Shown here piece by piece: positions 47,001 through 55,393 of a DNA stretch of 64,000 nt (its first letter is position 1; each line of letters begins with the position of its first letter). The translations under genes and the position numbers were made by a program. Source of the stretch: Eucommia ulmoides (Eukaryota > Streptophyta > Magnoliopsida > Garryales > Eucommiaceae); assembly GCA_016647705.1 (NCBI GenBank), contig CM028330.1, positions 34,299,534-34,363,533 on the forward strand, in the 5' to 3' direction. The notes under the pieces are model-generated. The model did no database searches and was not told the DNA's origin. It was given only the letters and a program-made list of their open reading frames with translations.

Positions 47001-48073
47001 ATTACTTCAATGAAAAATACCATGGATTCTTCATATCTTTAACCACATCAATCTGGTGGACAACAAATAGTACTTTTCTTGCTGAATAAGATTATACAAA
47101 AGATGTATATCAAACTCTACGATCTTAGATATTTCATCACAAGTGCCCTGACTCAATTTCCTGAATTCACTGTTGTCCTCAATTTGAATTTCTCCCGTTG
47201 ATAATATATAGACAAACCATTATGCTCTTTGATGTTTTGATGGTGCATAAAAAGGGTCAATGTGCATTTAGGTTTTCAAAGAAGACTGCTAGTTTTGGGC
47301 AAGAAAGGGTTAGAGGACAAGTTCAACAATTAGGCTATAGACGGACGAGTGAGCAGAATTCGTCATGAAGTCTTTGTAATGCCATGTCAGCCTCAATAGA
47401 AGAAGTTCAGCTAGGAGGGAAAAACTCACTTGACATAAAAATCCCATACGATAATGTCATGTCTTCAAAGGGAGTTTAATTCCGTCTGTTTTGTACGGAA
47501 CGATAGTTTTAGCTCTCGTTATTTCGATTATATTCTTTTGTATCTGATAGTATCTGGAAATAGTAACATCAGCTGTATTAACCAGGTCGTAACCTTTTCT
47601 ATTTACTTGTAATTTGATCTTGTCTTTGTTGACATTGTTGAAGCTTTTACCTGAACTAGGTATCTCATTATATATATATATATATATTCAGGTAGAAGAA
47701 AAGCTTGAGGTCGCTCAAGGGAAAACAACAATCCGACGATTTTTTTCTAGATTTTGCACACCAATATTTTTGGAGGTATGTCATGTGCTAAAGTAATTGT
47801 GTCAAAATTTGGTTACAGAAAATCAGGGTTTTCCTGCTTAAGTTTTTGCATACATTTTTATTATATTTGATGTATTTTCTAACATTTCGAAGTGATTCTT
47901 GTTATATACTGTTCCTTTGACAAAGATTTTGTGAACCTAGCGATGCTTATCTTCAACTTTTTCATGTAACTAATATATGACGGGTTTTGGTTTTATCAAT
48001 CTACTCTGTGCAGTCATTCATTCTAACCTTTCTAGCGGAATGGGGAGATCGTAGCCAGATAGCAACAATTGCT
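28996..48073 (+). CDS. PML3: GDT1-like protein (UPF0016/TMEM165 family, PML3-type), 3' end missing from window
   Basis: Eight exons join in frame with GT-AG introns to 233 residues: 28996-29088, 29180-29248, 29738-29869, 39219-39317, 39512-39584, 46442-46530, 47692-47775, 48014-48073. Residues 12-29 are a hydrophobic signal segment, followed by an acidic lumenal stretch, then membrane segments. Signature 1 is E98-I-G-D-E-T, signature 2 is E222-W-G-D-R-S; both bind the cation in this family of Mn/Ca-proton exchangers. [20 protein letters not shown] is strongly conserved between them. Plant PML3 proteins are Golgi Mn transporters, and the signal segment and EIGDET fit that type; the paralogue call is from memory. 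The expected final exon(s), THKNA... to a SSYFYPPL-like end, about 60 residues, are not seen up to 64000. Introns 3, 5 and 8 are transposon-filled. No stop or shift is seen, so the gene may be functional. Confidence 0.9.
29180..29248 (+). CDS. PML3: GDT1-like exon 2
   Basis: Codes [13 protein letters not shown]...LGRRSK, the acidic lumenal linker. Acceptor TATTTAG, donor GTGATT (a weaker donor), phase 0 on both sides. Confidence 0.8.
29738..29869 (+). CDS. PML3: GDT1-like exon 3
   Basis: Codes [12 protein letters not shown]...[17 protein letters not shown]. It ends at the glutamate of the first signature; donor GAG|GTTCAT. It is followed by the 9349-bp intron 3. Confidence 0.9.
29870..30339 (+). 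other. Start of GDT1-like intron 3
   Basis: AT-rich intron sequence with no element recognised. Intron 3 spans 29870-39218. Confidence 0.6.
30340..30610. repeat. Direct duplication with GA microsatellite and ATGGATG repeats
   Basis: AAATGCATTTATAAGAGAG, an ATGGATG run and GAATGAATGAACCCCCAA occur at about 30346-30435 and again at 30502-30575, so the unit is about 150 bp. A GA run and a 15-base G run lie in the first copy. Confidence 0.75.
30611..31116. other. Intron sequence, nothing recognised
   Basis: AT-rich intron DNA between the duplication and the Helitron remnant; no open frame or repeat seen. Confidence 0.5.
31117..32430 (-). pseudogene. Helitron helicase (Pif1-like) remnant
   Basis: Minus-strand blocks in order: a degenerate Walker-B region ([14 protein letters not shown], about 32350-32310), [20 protein letters not shown] (about 31790-31735), [11 protein letters not shown] (about 31722-31690), [11 protein letters not shown]...YAITVNKSQ (about 31530-31465) and, one frame over, [12 protein letters not shown] (about 31420-31385). 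This is the C-terminal half of plant Helitron RepHel proteins, which unwind DNA during rolling-circle transposition. The Rep domain is absent, and several shifts and stops occur. A possible 3' terminus, CTAG with an adjoining TAGCGT/ACGCTA stem, lies at 31117-31145, but the stem position is not typical. Confidence 0.75.
32431..32889. other. Intron sequence, purine-rich, no gene
   Basis: Includes a GA-rich stretch (32580-32880) with repeated TTTCCATAGATGGA phrases near 32695 and 32780. No element recognised. Confidence 0.5.
32890..33780. repeat. Tandem array, unit about 250 bp, 3.5 copies
   Basis: Units start near 32895, 33165, 33421 and 33655, each with TAATCACTACCCATAT, a TAGCGGGAGTGAATTGAA phrase and CTTTGTCTCA...GACTGAAAAATAT. 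Copies differ by many point changes and small indels. Confidence 0.85.
33775..33965. repeat. Dispersed repeat, copy 1 (possible LTR fragment)
   Basis: GGACTGACTGGGTGACCTCGG...TAATTACATCATTAATTGTCAT matches 37940-38130 and, more weakly, 40490-40690. It may be the remnant of the other LTR of the Gypsy relic whose gag lies at 35480-37900. Confidence 0.6.
34181..34841. mobile_element. Non-autonomous hAT element, 8-bp target duplication CTGGGGAT
   Basis: Starts CAAGGTTTTAAATCGCGG and ends in the inverse (TTAGAACCTTG). CTGGGGAT abuts both ends (34173-34180, 34842-34849). Subterminal GGCCCGTAA/TTACGGGCC and CGTAACGG units repeat in both orientations, as hAT transposases use. There is no transposase. 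Confidence 0.88.
34890..35440. repeat. Three diverged tandem repeats, about 190-bp unit
   Basis: TTTGGCCCCTGGTTGG...GCAACGATGAACG...CGGATTTGGGCAGCACCTGA...GGGC recurs around 35055-35145, 35162-35255 and 35345-35440, with GGATTGATGGAGTT blocks between. Its position beside gag-like sequence suggests Gypsy leader or 3' repeat sequence. Confidence 0.65.
36185..37203. mobile_element. Tourist-like MITE with expanded interior, target duplication TAA
   Basis: Termini GGGTCCGTTTGGTAACC and GGTTACCAAACGGGCCC, flanked by TAA (36182-36184, 37204-37206). Same family as 20055-20652 by ends and subterminal GGGATGGGAAT repeats, but the middle differs entirely: CAAGAACAAATT repeats (36375-36550), GAAATC repeats (36560-36700) and a GACGA-rich tract (36710-36920). 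Confidence 0.88.
37505..37900. repeat. Direct duplication, about 205-bp unit, in gag 5' region
   Basis: GTGGATGCGCAATCGATG, GATTACAAACTTCCTGTTGT and GAGTTTGGGTTCC occur in both 37505-37710 and 37712-37900. Confidence 0.8.
37888..38400 (-). repeat. Dispersed repeat, copy 2 (candidate 5' LTR of the gag remnant)
   Basis: Matches 40430-40930 from GGGAGAG...TGTCAACT through GCAATTCTCCCTTATGTGC and a GGCCCCGCT block. Its position just upstream of gag on the minus strand suggests an LTR; exact ends are not determined. Confidence 0.55.
38700..38840 (+). mobile_element. tRNA-derived SINE
   Basis: TTAGTTGGTTGTCTAGTGG fits a tRNA box A and GGGTTCAAACCTTGGG fits box B 55 bp later, the spacing of RNA polymerase III promoters in plant SINEs. 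The tail ends in ACTCTCACTTG then A-rich sequence. Confidence 0.6.
39219..39317 (+). CDS. PML3: GDT1-like exon 4
   Basis: Codes [18 protein letters not shown] and [12 protein letters not shown], completing signature 1. Acceptor CTACCAG, donor ACG|GTAAGT. Confidence 0.92.
39512..39584 (+). CDS. PML3: GDT1-like exon 5
   Basis: Codes [18 protein letters not shown]...SAAT and the first base of the next codon (phase 1). Acceptor ATTTAG, donor ACAG|GTTTGT. It is followed by the 6857-bp intron 5. Confidence 0.92.
39585..40429 (+). other. Start of GDT1-like intron 5, nothing recognised
   Basis: T-rich intron sequence with no open frame of note. Intron 5 spans 39585-46441. Confidence 0.6.
40430..41110. 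repeat. Dispersed repeat, copy 3, with local tandem block
   Basis: 40430-40930 matches copy 2 (TGTCAACTTGCCAAAG..., AAATTCTCCCTTATGTGC, GGGGCCCCGCT). 40940-41110 holds two units of TCTCACACRACTCCTWGA with GGAAGCACG. No clear target duplication. Confidence 0.6.
41515..41578 (+). mobile_element. Au-like SINE fragment
   Basis: AAAGGGCAGCCCGACAGTAC, AAAGCTCCCGCTATGCGCGG and GATCCGAGGAAGGGTC match the 5' region of Au-type plant SINEs as I remember it. Only this segment remains. Confidence 0.45.
41765..43096. mobile_element. MULE-like element carrying probable captured gene sequence
   Basis: Left GGGGTAGTTACCAAGAAGTC...AAAACTA and right (reverse complement) GGGAAAAATACCAAATAGTC...AAAACTA are imperfect inverted repeats of about 45 bp. 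The flanking TTTAAAA on both sides is not decisive. Inside are repeated AACACGATCTCGTGTTATAT palindromes (41878-41925) and exon-like sequence. Confidence 0.55.
42440..42801 (-). pseudogene. Probable captured first exon(s) of an unidentified host gene
   Basis: The minus-strand frame from 42670 reads [20 protein letters not shown], then [20 protein letters not shown] and [17 protein letters not shown], ending at a donor-like G|GTGACA near 42475. An upstream frame begins [16 protein letters not shown] (42801). Base composition is far richer in GC than the element around it. Product unknown. Confidence 0.4.
43296..43715 (+). pseudogene. LINE (RTE-type) 3' terminal fragment, copy 1
   Basis: Codes [27 protein letters not shown] and [15 protein letters not shown], the conserved tail of plant RTE-type reverse transcriptases (RWYGHV.RR...RGRPKK.W...DM). 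Followed by GGACAAAGGTTTAGTTG. The catalytic domain is absent, as in 5'-truncated copies. Confidence 0.7.
43791..45366. mobile_element. Pack-MULE with long inverted repeats and a captured release-factor exon
   Basis: Ends GGGCAAATTCTAATTTAAACC and (reverse complement) TTGGCAAATTTCAATTTAAACC; inverted similarity extends at least 150 bp and, through pyrimidine-rich sequence with TTTGCTTCGTCG, to about 370 bp. Flanks TATTTAATA (43782-43790) and AATTTAATA (45367-45375) match at 8 of 9 bases, the MULE target size. The middle carries the GGQ exon at 44424-44582. No transposase. Confidence 0.85.
44424..44582 (-). pseudogene. Captured exon of a class I peptide-chain release factor-like gene (GGQ domain)
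   Basis: The minus strand reads [17 protein letters not shown] then [14 protein letters not shown] and stops at a donor GTTACT. The GGQ loop, NKR and LKHLPTG stretches match the peptidyl-tRNA hydrolysis domain of organellar or cytosolic class I release-factor-like proteins; in plants these read SGPGGQHRNKRESAV. The GGQ catalytic residues are intact, but Pro of GPGGQ is Leu and the rest of the domain is absent. More captured sequence, leader-like, extends to about 44860. It is a gene fragment and not a working factor. Confidence 0.8.
45376..45720. other. GC-rich stretch, no gene recognised
   Basis: 45420-45660 is rich in GTGGTG, GCGGCAGTGG and GTGCGG, sharply different from its AT-rich surroundings. 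Frames through it are low complexity. It may be the remains of another captured segment. Confidence 0.45.
45721..46441 (+). other. End of GDT1-like intron 5
   Basis: Ordinary intron sequence ending TTTATTTATGCAG. Nothing else recognised. Confidence 0.6.
46442..46530 (+). CDS. PML3: GDT1-like exon 6
   Basis: Completes the split Val codon, then [20 protein letters not shown] and a charged loop QKKEMEE. Acceptor TATGCAG, donor GAA|GTATGT. Confidence 0.92.
46531..47691 (+). other. GDT1-like intron 6
   Basis: 1161 bp, ending in an AT dinucleotide run and TTCAG. No element recognised. Confidence 0.65.
47692..47775 (+). CDS. PML3: GDT1-like exon 7
   Basis: Codes [20 protein letters not shown] and FCTPIFLE. 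Acceptor TATATTCAG after an AT dinucleotide run, donor GAG|GTATGT. Confidence 0.9.
48014..48073 (+). CDS. PML3: GDT1-like exon 8
   Basis: Codes [20 protein letters not shown] with the second signature. Acceptor CTGTGCAG, donor GCT|GTAAGA. This is the last exon found. Confidence 0.92.
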
Positions 48074-48359
48074 GTAAGATTCCTTTTCTCTGGTTTATAT
48101 TTGTTCTGAACTGATGAACCACTGAATCACGCCAATAGTTTGGGTGTTGTTTTTTGTGGCTTGGTAGAGTGGTGATTTTCCCCCCTTTTGTTATTTTATT
48201 TGATGGAATAAGAGGCGGTTTCCCTTTTCCCTTTTCCCTTTTCTCTTCATCTCTCTCTCTCTGTTGCATGCAGTTGTCTCTTTTGCATTTTATTCTTTTT
48301 CCATCAAATGAACTTAGCTTCGATATTGAGAAATCTATTATATAAAACAGCTCGTGGTG

Positions 48360-49400
48360 TATTTTTCTTACATATTTGGGAGTTATATATTTCCTACATA
48401 TTTTAAGGAACAATTTTAGGAAATCTTGTGTTGATTCTTTCCATCCTCTCGATTCTTCAAAACATCTTTCTTCCTCAAAGCATTGTCTATTTTCAATAGA
48501 CAAGTATCTAAGCTTTCTACTTCTCCCTTTTTTTAATCTTTCAAACCCATCTTTTTTGGTTTTTAATTCAAAGCAGCCCAAATTTCATGACCCATGTTTT
48601 TTCCTTTCTTAATTTTCTAAAAATTGGACTTTCAAAAGATATTTTTAAGAGACATTTTTAGTGCTAGATTTAAAAATAAGAAATAACTCAACGTACATTT
48701 TTGTAGATATTTTTGATATATATTTTGAAGGCATATTTTCAAAACAAGTGTTCCCCATCTTCTCTTTCTCTCCATTTTTAGTGGACAAATATCGAAATCT
48801 TACATTTCTCTCTTGTATATTTTTCAAGTCCCTCTTTTTTATTTTTTAATTCGATACAACCCAATTTCCATCACTCTATATTTTTTTTTGGACATGTGTA
48901 TAGTAGACCTATAGAAGCACCAGTGAGAAAATGCGATTTAGTTCTAATGTAGGGGGCTACTAGAGAGAGACATAGGCTTAAGAAGACTTGAGACAAGACT
49001 ATTAGAATTGATTTGATGTGATTAAACTTGACTGAGGGGATGACCCTTGATCGATCACTATGGCGTAAACGGATTCATGTAGTTAACCCTACTTAACTAG
49101 GACAAAGGCTTAGTTGTTGTAGTTGTTGATTATTTTTCTTTTTTCTCTTTGTGTTTTGATTTATGTAATAAAATAGAAATGTGTAATATTTTTAGGAGAC
49201 ATTGTTAGCCATTGGATTTAAAAATAATTAGCAAAGGTTAAAATTGAATTTGAGAAAAAAATTAGATTTTCAAGCAAACAAAAATAAGTTGGGCCTCCTC
49301 CTTCACTATATCTATCTTTATCGGACAATTATCTAAGTCCTCCTATTCCCTCTTATTTGGTTTTCTAGCCTTTGTTTCTTTACTATTTCCGTATTTTTGT
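48360..49400. repeat. Three diverged direct repeats, about 200 bp each, in intron 8
   Basis: Blocks containing AATAGACAAGTATCTAAG...TCAAACCCATC...TTTTTAATTC...CAGCCCAAATTTC occur at about 48440-48610, 48740-48890 and 49290-49400, with RAGACATTTTTAGTG...GATTTAAAAATAA leading the second and third. Family unknown. Confidence 0.55.
48895..49130 (+). pseudogene. LINE (RTE-type) 3' terminal fragment, copy 2
   Basis: About 80% like 43485-43715 by eye (CCTATAGAAGCACCAGTGAG, GACTATTAGAATTGATTTG, ATGGCGTAAACGGATTC). It ends in TTGTTGTAGTTGTTG, the simple-repeat tail usual for RTE elements. All frames are broken. Confidence 0.7.
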
Positions 49401-50354
49401 TAAAAAAAAATAAAAATATTATTGGAGAAATTATTTGATTATCCTTGAATATTATATTTTTTATTCTTATTCTTTTTCTTCATTTTTAGTCTTTAAGTTA
49501 ATACTAACTAATGATTCAACTTTCCAGTTAATATCAATTAAATGTTAAGTTCATCTGATTAATATCAATAGGACTGAAAAATAAGTTGAAAAGGCTGAAA
49601 AAATAAATTGCTTTAAAATAGGCAAAAAAAAAAAAAAAAAAAAAAAGTAAAAAATTAGATAGAGGACTTCATAATAGGATCACTAATATTATTTAAATTT
49701 TTGTTTGGCAGACAAAATACCGTGTCTGCATTATATTTATTTTTTGAATACTTATTGGCATGTGTTGGTGTAATTATTATTTTTCTTCTAACAAATTGCA
49801 AAAACAATTTATGCATAGTGATTGATTTTCTTTATAACAAGTAGTAAAATAGTTTATTACATATCTATATAATAGAATATGAAAGGGTATGCTATAGATT
49901 CAAACTGCATCATCAAAAGATATTTTCATATATAATACGCTGTTGAATATCAAAATTGATCTTTTTGTTTTATTGCCTAAATATAATTTTTTTTTAAATT
50001 AAGGTTATCTTTTTTAATTCGTGCCTTCAGGCACTGGTACAGGTTATACACTAGTATATATTAAAATTAATCAGGTGAAGTTTTCTACTGTTTTTGCTTA
50101 TGGTTCCTTTCTATTTTTCCTTTTTTTGGTAAAATATCATATTGAAATAATTCCAGTGTTGAAGAAATATATCATATTTCCACTGTTTTTTCTTTTTTCT
50201 GTGATACTTCTAAATAAGGGCTTCTGTCGGGCTAATTTTATTATTGGAATTGCCTGTCTCTCCAAAATATCTTTAGATAGAAGGCTAAGATTTCGTCAAA
50301 TGTGATCCAAATGGTTCAAATTGTCTTTTTAATGGAATTTTTGAGATTTAATTA
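49131..50354. other. AT-rich intron DNA, no gene recognised
   Basis: Includes a 24-base A run near 49625. The open frame at 50021-50305 is T-rich and has no gene-like features. Confidence 0.5.
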
Positions 50355-50625
50355 ATGCGTTAGCATGTAGATCCGATGGTTCAAGACAAAAGTTAACCAA
50401 CAATATTCTTTCTAGCGAAGCATATATTTTTTCTACTCAAATTCATTATCTACGAGTAGAGTTAAATAAAATCCGAACGTTTAAAATAATGCGTCAGCAT
50501 GTAGATCCTATGGTTCAAGACAAAAGTTAACCAACAATATTCTTTCTAGCGAAGCATATATTTTTTCTACTCAAATTCGTTATCTATGACTAGAGTTAAA
50601 TAAAATTCGACATTTAAAATACTCA
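50355..50625. repeat. Recent tandem duplication, about 136-bp unit
   Basis: GCGTTAGCATGTAGATCC...CTAGCGAAGCATATATTTTT...GAGTAGAGTTAAATAAAATCC is repeated with only a handful of differences (50355-50490, 50491-50625). Confidence 0.88.
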
Positions 50626-51747
50626 ATTTATTCGATTATTATAATAATAATTACCAATTAGTAGCTACTATTTTTCTTAAATATTATGATTGCACTAGTA
50701 TTGGTGAGTGTTTAGACATGGCCGCTAGTATACTCTTTTTCGAATGCATGTTATATATGGTATTGTTAGATGCTTTGAATAAGCAGTCTATTATTTGTAT
50801 TCTCTTTTCGCCAAACAAGATAAAGGATATAGATTAAAAGATGCAAGGCCACGTCAAGCCATTTATAATTTAAAACTAAGAAATGAGTCAGGAAATGAGC
50901 CATCTTCTCGTCCACCAAGAGGTGAAAACTGCAGCTATTAGCATTTTTGAAGCTCCCTCATCTGTATTTTGTTCAAATTAAAAATTGAGGCCACATGCCA
51001 CATGCCGCAAAGAATACAGCTTTGCTATTTTACTGTCCAAGTATCCTTCCAAGGAAAATGACTAGGAATCACTCCTCTCAATCTCCTACAGAAGGACTTG
51101 ACTGAGCGTCTATCCCTCCTATTAGCGTGCTAGCGAACTTTGCCCTTCCTTTTTTAACCTATGGAATTCTGTGGACCAATGAAAGTATCTAAAGCCAACC
51201 AAGAATTTCCCAATCCGCCAAATATCGCCTTAAAAGTGGAGATCAAACTTGGACCTGTGAAAGCGCTATCAAAGAGACTAAATGAATAACTGAATCATAT
51301 CTTATTACTTGTAACAAAACATGTATTGACATAAAATACTAAACAAGAAATACACTATCATTTCGTGTTCCTGTTGAGGTTAAATTTGCCGTGTATTAAT
51401 TGTGGCTGACATGACTGACACGATCGGAATTGACTGTGTAGTATGTTATTACTTGGAACAAGTTAATCGTGTTACATGTGTTAATCTTGTCAAACATAAA
51501 CATGCTTATTTTTGTGTCAAACATGTTAATCGTGTTGAGTGGTTTGATCGTGTCGACTGCAATCATGCTTATTGTTATGTTAAATGTGTTTGTCGTCCTG
51601 TGGTATCGACTTACTACTTGACAGATATAAATAAACATGTTATGCATGTCTTGTTCGTCTTGAGCTGATAAATAATGCGTCATTTTCCTGTCAGAATTTT
51701 TTGGCTCAATTAATATCATATCGTGTTTGTATCACATTAGTTGTGCA
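50626..51747. other. Intron DNA before the Copia nest
   Basis: 51396-51670 has many short repeats of GTTAATCGTGT/TGTCAAACATG in a T-rich stretch. No gene is seen. The last 5 bases, GTGCA, are the left target copy of the Copia element. Confidence 0.5.
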
Positions 51748-51988
51748 TCTCAAGAAAAATGAATGTTTGATATATTGAATATGACGCTTTTTACGCCTAT
51801 ACATACAACAAGATAATCCTAGCTGATTACAAGGAAGTAATTGAGAGATGAAATAAATAAGGAAACTAACTCCTAGAAAATGGAAACAAAGTTATTTAGT
51901 GAGATTCTACCTTTTACTCTAATTCCCACAATTTAAGCATTCCTATTATAGAATATTACTTGTGTACTCATTAAGTTATTTTCCAACA
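51748..51988 (-). repeat. 3' LTR of Copia A
   Basis: 241 bp, TCTCAAGAAAAATGAATG...TTATTTTCCAACA on the plus strand (minus strand starts TGTTGG). More than 90% like the 5' LTR pieces by eye. Confidence 0.88.
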
Positions 51989-51995
51989 TTCCCCC

Positions 51996-54900
51996 TCAAG
52001 CTGATGAATATGCATCCTTCATTCCCAGCTTGCATATAAGTCGTTGGAATGCTTCACTGTTTAGTCCTTTTGTAAGTACATCAACAAGTTGATTGTTTGT
52101 TGGGACGGACGGTGTGCAGATTAATCCGCTGTCCAGCTTCTCTTTTATGAAATGTCTATCTACCTCAATATGCTTTGTCTGGTCGTGCTGAACGGGATTA
52201 TAAGCGATGTTGATAGCCGACTTGTTGTCACAAAATAGCCTCATAGGTCCATCCCACTTAATCTTTAAGTCTTCCAGAATTATTTTGAGCCACAGTAATT
52301 CACAAACTCCTTGCGCCATCGCCCTAAACTCTTCTTCAGCACTTGATCTTGCCACTACATTCTGCTTCTTACTACTCCATGTTACAAAATTGCCTCATAG
52401 GAAAGTGCAATAGCCTGTCGTGGACCTCCTATCAATTGGTGAACCTGCATAGTCAGCATCTGTATATGCCTCAAGGACTAACCCCGTGTTTCTTCTAAAT
52501 AGAATCCCTTGTCCTGGATTAGCCTTTAGGTAATGTAGTATGTGGTGGACAGTTTGTAGATGAACTGAGCTTCCCAACCAGTCTCTGATACCTCTCCTTG
52601 TCCACGGCGGGATCATCTCTTGCTTCTCCAAGTCTATGATTTTGTTCAATTGGTGTGGAAGTTGGTTTACATGCCGACTTTCCTGTTTCCTTAAGGAGAT
52701 TAGTCTCATATTTTTGCTGTGAGATAAAGATTCCTTCTCTAGAATGAGCTACTTGGATTCCTAGAAAGTATTTCAACCTCCTAAGTTCTTTTATCTCAAA
52801 TTCATTGACAAGACATCTTCGTAGTGCTTCCTTGCCCTTCTTATCGTTTCCTGTGACTATTATATCATCGACGTACACCAAAAGGGCCGTTTCTCCCCCT
52901 GCATCTGAGTGTTTTATGAAGAGCGTATAATCTCCTTGACTTTGCTTGTAACTGGTGGTTAGCATCACTTTGGTGAATCTTCCGAACCAAGCTCGTGGAG
53001 ATTGTTTTAGGCCGTAGATCGCCTTCCTTAGCTTGCAGACTTTGTTGCCTCTCAGTTGTTGCTCATATCCTGGAGGAATGTCCATGTATATCTCCTCTTC
53101 TAATTCGCCGTGAAGAAAAGCATTTTTTACATCAAATTGCTCCAAATACCAGTTGAAATTAGCAGCCAGTGACAACAAAACTCTCACCGTGTTCATCTTA
53201 GCTACTGGAGCAAATGTCTCTTGATAGTCCACACCATCCTTTCGCCACGAGTCTGGCTTTGTATCTTTCAAGAGAGCCATCTGACTTGTATTTTATGGTA
53301 AACACCCACTTGCAGCCCACAACCTTCTTTACAGGAGGTAAGTAAACTATTTCCCACATCCGGTTCTTCTCTAGTGCCTGCATTTCTTTACTCATGGCAT
53401 TTCTCCAATTCTCATTAGATAATGCCTCAGATAAAGTATCAGGAATATGAATAGAGTTTAGATTGGCTAGAAAAGTCGTATGTGAGAGTGAGAATTTCTC
53501 AAAAGAGACGAATTTTGCCAAAGGATACAATGGGTGTTTTGTGCATTCTCTCGTGCCTTTAATAGCAATTAGGAGATCATGGTTTGGTGTTAATTGAGAT
53601 GGTTAGGAATTGTATTTACCTCATTCTCAGGATTAGGAATTGAAGCTTGGACTTCCATGGGATTAGGATCCGAGTATCTTCTCCTTGAATAAACCTGCAC
53701 AAATCGCATAGTCATGATGTTCATTATGCTCTGTCATGGGTCTAGTGTGGATGGGTGTGGGTGTTGACATCAGCTGGACTACTTCGACCGATACAGGTAG
53801 GTCAGCTGGAATAGGTTCGGATGGAATTAGATCAGATGGAGCTAATCCGGTGGACACAACTGACTCACGAGTCGGTAAATCGAGCAGAAACAGATCTCTA
53901 TCCTTATCTTCACTAAATGAAGTCTCCCCTTGAAGATAAGGCTGGTTAAAGTATGGTTTCGTTTCCTCAAAAGTGACATCTACGGAGACAAAGAATTTGT
54001 GTAGGTGGATGGTAGCATTTTTATCCTTTCTGGGTAGACGAATAACCTACAAACACACACTTAAGAGCTCGTGAATCTAATTTTCCTCTATGTTGACTGT
54101 GAACATGGACAAAGGTAGTGTAGCCGAAGATTCTTGGAGTGAGGTTATTTGTTGTACGAAGGTCAAGATAGAATTGGGACATTGTTTCCATTGGTGACTT
54201 AAACCCTAGAACCCTAGAAGGTGGACGATTAATCATATAAGCAACTGTGAGTTCGGCTTCCCCTAAATAGTGTTTTGGAACATTATGGTGAAAGAGAAAG
54301 GCTTGAGTTGTGGCTAGCAAGTGACCATTTTTCCTCTCTGTCACTCCGTTTTGTTGTGGAGTATCAATGCAAGAGGATTCATGGATGGTTCTCTCTTTTT
54401 TGAAAATATGGGGATAGAACTTGATTAAAATAATCCTTTGCATTGTTTGATTGAAATCTTTTGATTTTTACCCCAAAGTGGTTTTGAATCATGTTGTGGA
54501 AGTTTGGGAGTACTTGCTTACATCTGATTTATGTTTAAGAAGAAAGATCCAAGAAACCCTAGTACAATCGTCAATGAAAGAGACAAACCAACGAGAATGA
54601 GACACATTTGGAACCGTAGAGGGTCCCCATATATTACTGTGAATCAAATAAAACGAAACTGGGCTTTTATTATTGCTGATTGGAAAAGGGACACGTTTGT
54701 GCTTTGCAAACTCACACACATCACAATGAAATCGTTCAGCACCTAGACTTCTAAACAAAGTAGGAAACATAATTTTCTAGATTCCAAAGGATGGATGCCC
54801 TAGTCTAAAATGGTGGAGCCAAATGGTGTCTTTATTGGATGATGATAGAAATGATAGTGATAAATTATTTTTGATCATATGTGACTTGCTTGGTTCGTCA

Positions 54901-55260
54901 AGATAGTAGTGCTTGTTCCTTTCCTTAGCAAGTCCAAATTTCTTCCCTGAAACCTGGTTCTGAAAAACACATTGAGAAGGATTAAATAGTACATTAGAAT
55001 TCATATCATGTGTGAGCTTTTGAATGGATATTAAGTCGGTGGACAACTTTGGGACATGAAGAACATTTTTCAAAGTAAGAGAAGGATTGATGTGAATATC
55101 TCCTACACCAGCTATGGTAGTTAAAGAACCATCAGCAACTGCTATTTTTCGATTGCTAGGACAAGGAGAGTAGGTGCTAGAATTTAGTGAAAAATGAGTC
55201 ATATGGTTTGTGGCTCCTGAGTCAATGACCTATAAATTCCAAATAGTTTCATCTGAGACA
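51996..55260 (-). pseudogene. Copia A pol: protease, integrase, reverse transcriptase, RNase H
   Basis: In order on the minus strand: protease IDSGATNHM (about 55230) with VADGS...GVGDI; the GAG-preintegrase LGHPSF (54790); integrase zinc and core (CDVCEFAKH, HSNIWGPS, FIDDCTRVSWIFLLK, 54770-54489) and PQQNGVTERKN...(54360-54325); chromodomain-less C-terminal CVFVGYSSTQKG; RT (KVVGCKWVFTIKY, DVKNAFLHGELEEEIYM, YGLKQSPRAWFGRF, catalytic YVDDI at 52878-52861); RNase H (RRSTTGYCTF, SSAEEEFRAMAQ, FCDNKSAINIA, DVLTKGL), ending about 51997. Frame shifts near 53275, 52530 and 52390, a gap in the integrase core near 54450-54490, and stops near 55225 and 54780 break it. Confidence 0.9.
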
Positions 55261-55393
55261 TTTAGTCCTTGAGAAAATGAAGACTTACCTGAAAATGCAA
55301 GAGAGCATGAACCACTAGGTTTTTCTAGCGATCCTAGAAGTCCCCTTAGCTTCTCTACCTCCGTTGCTGTCCCAGATTACGTTGCTGTCCTCC

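Noticed and set aside
48018-48581. 187-residue minus-strand frame
   Set aside because: Antisense to GDT1-like exon 8 and repeats in intron 8, lysine-rich and without recognisable domain.
50021-50305. 94-residue hydrophobic plus-strand frame, considered as the missing GDT1 membrane exon
   Set aside because: It lacks the conserved GxxxGHxxCTxxA and YFYPP-like residues expected, and T-rich DNA gives hydrophobic codons by chance.
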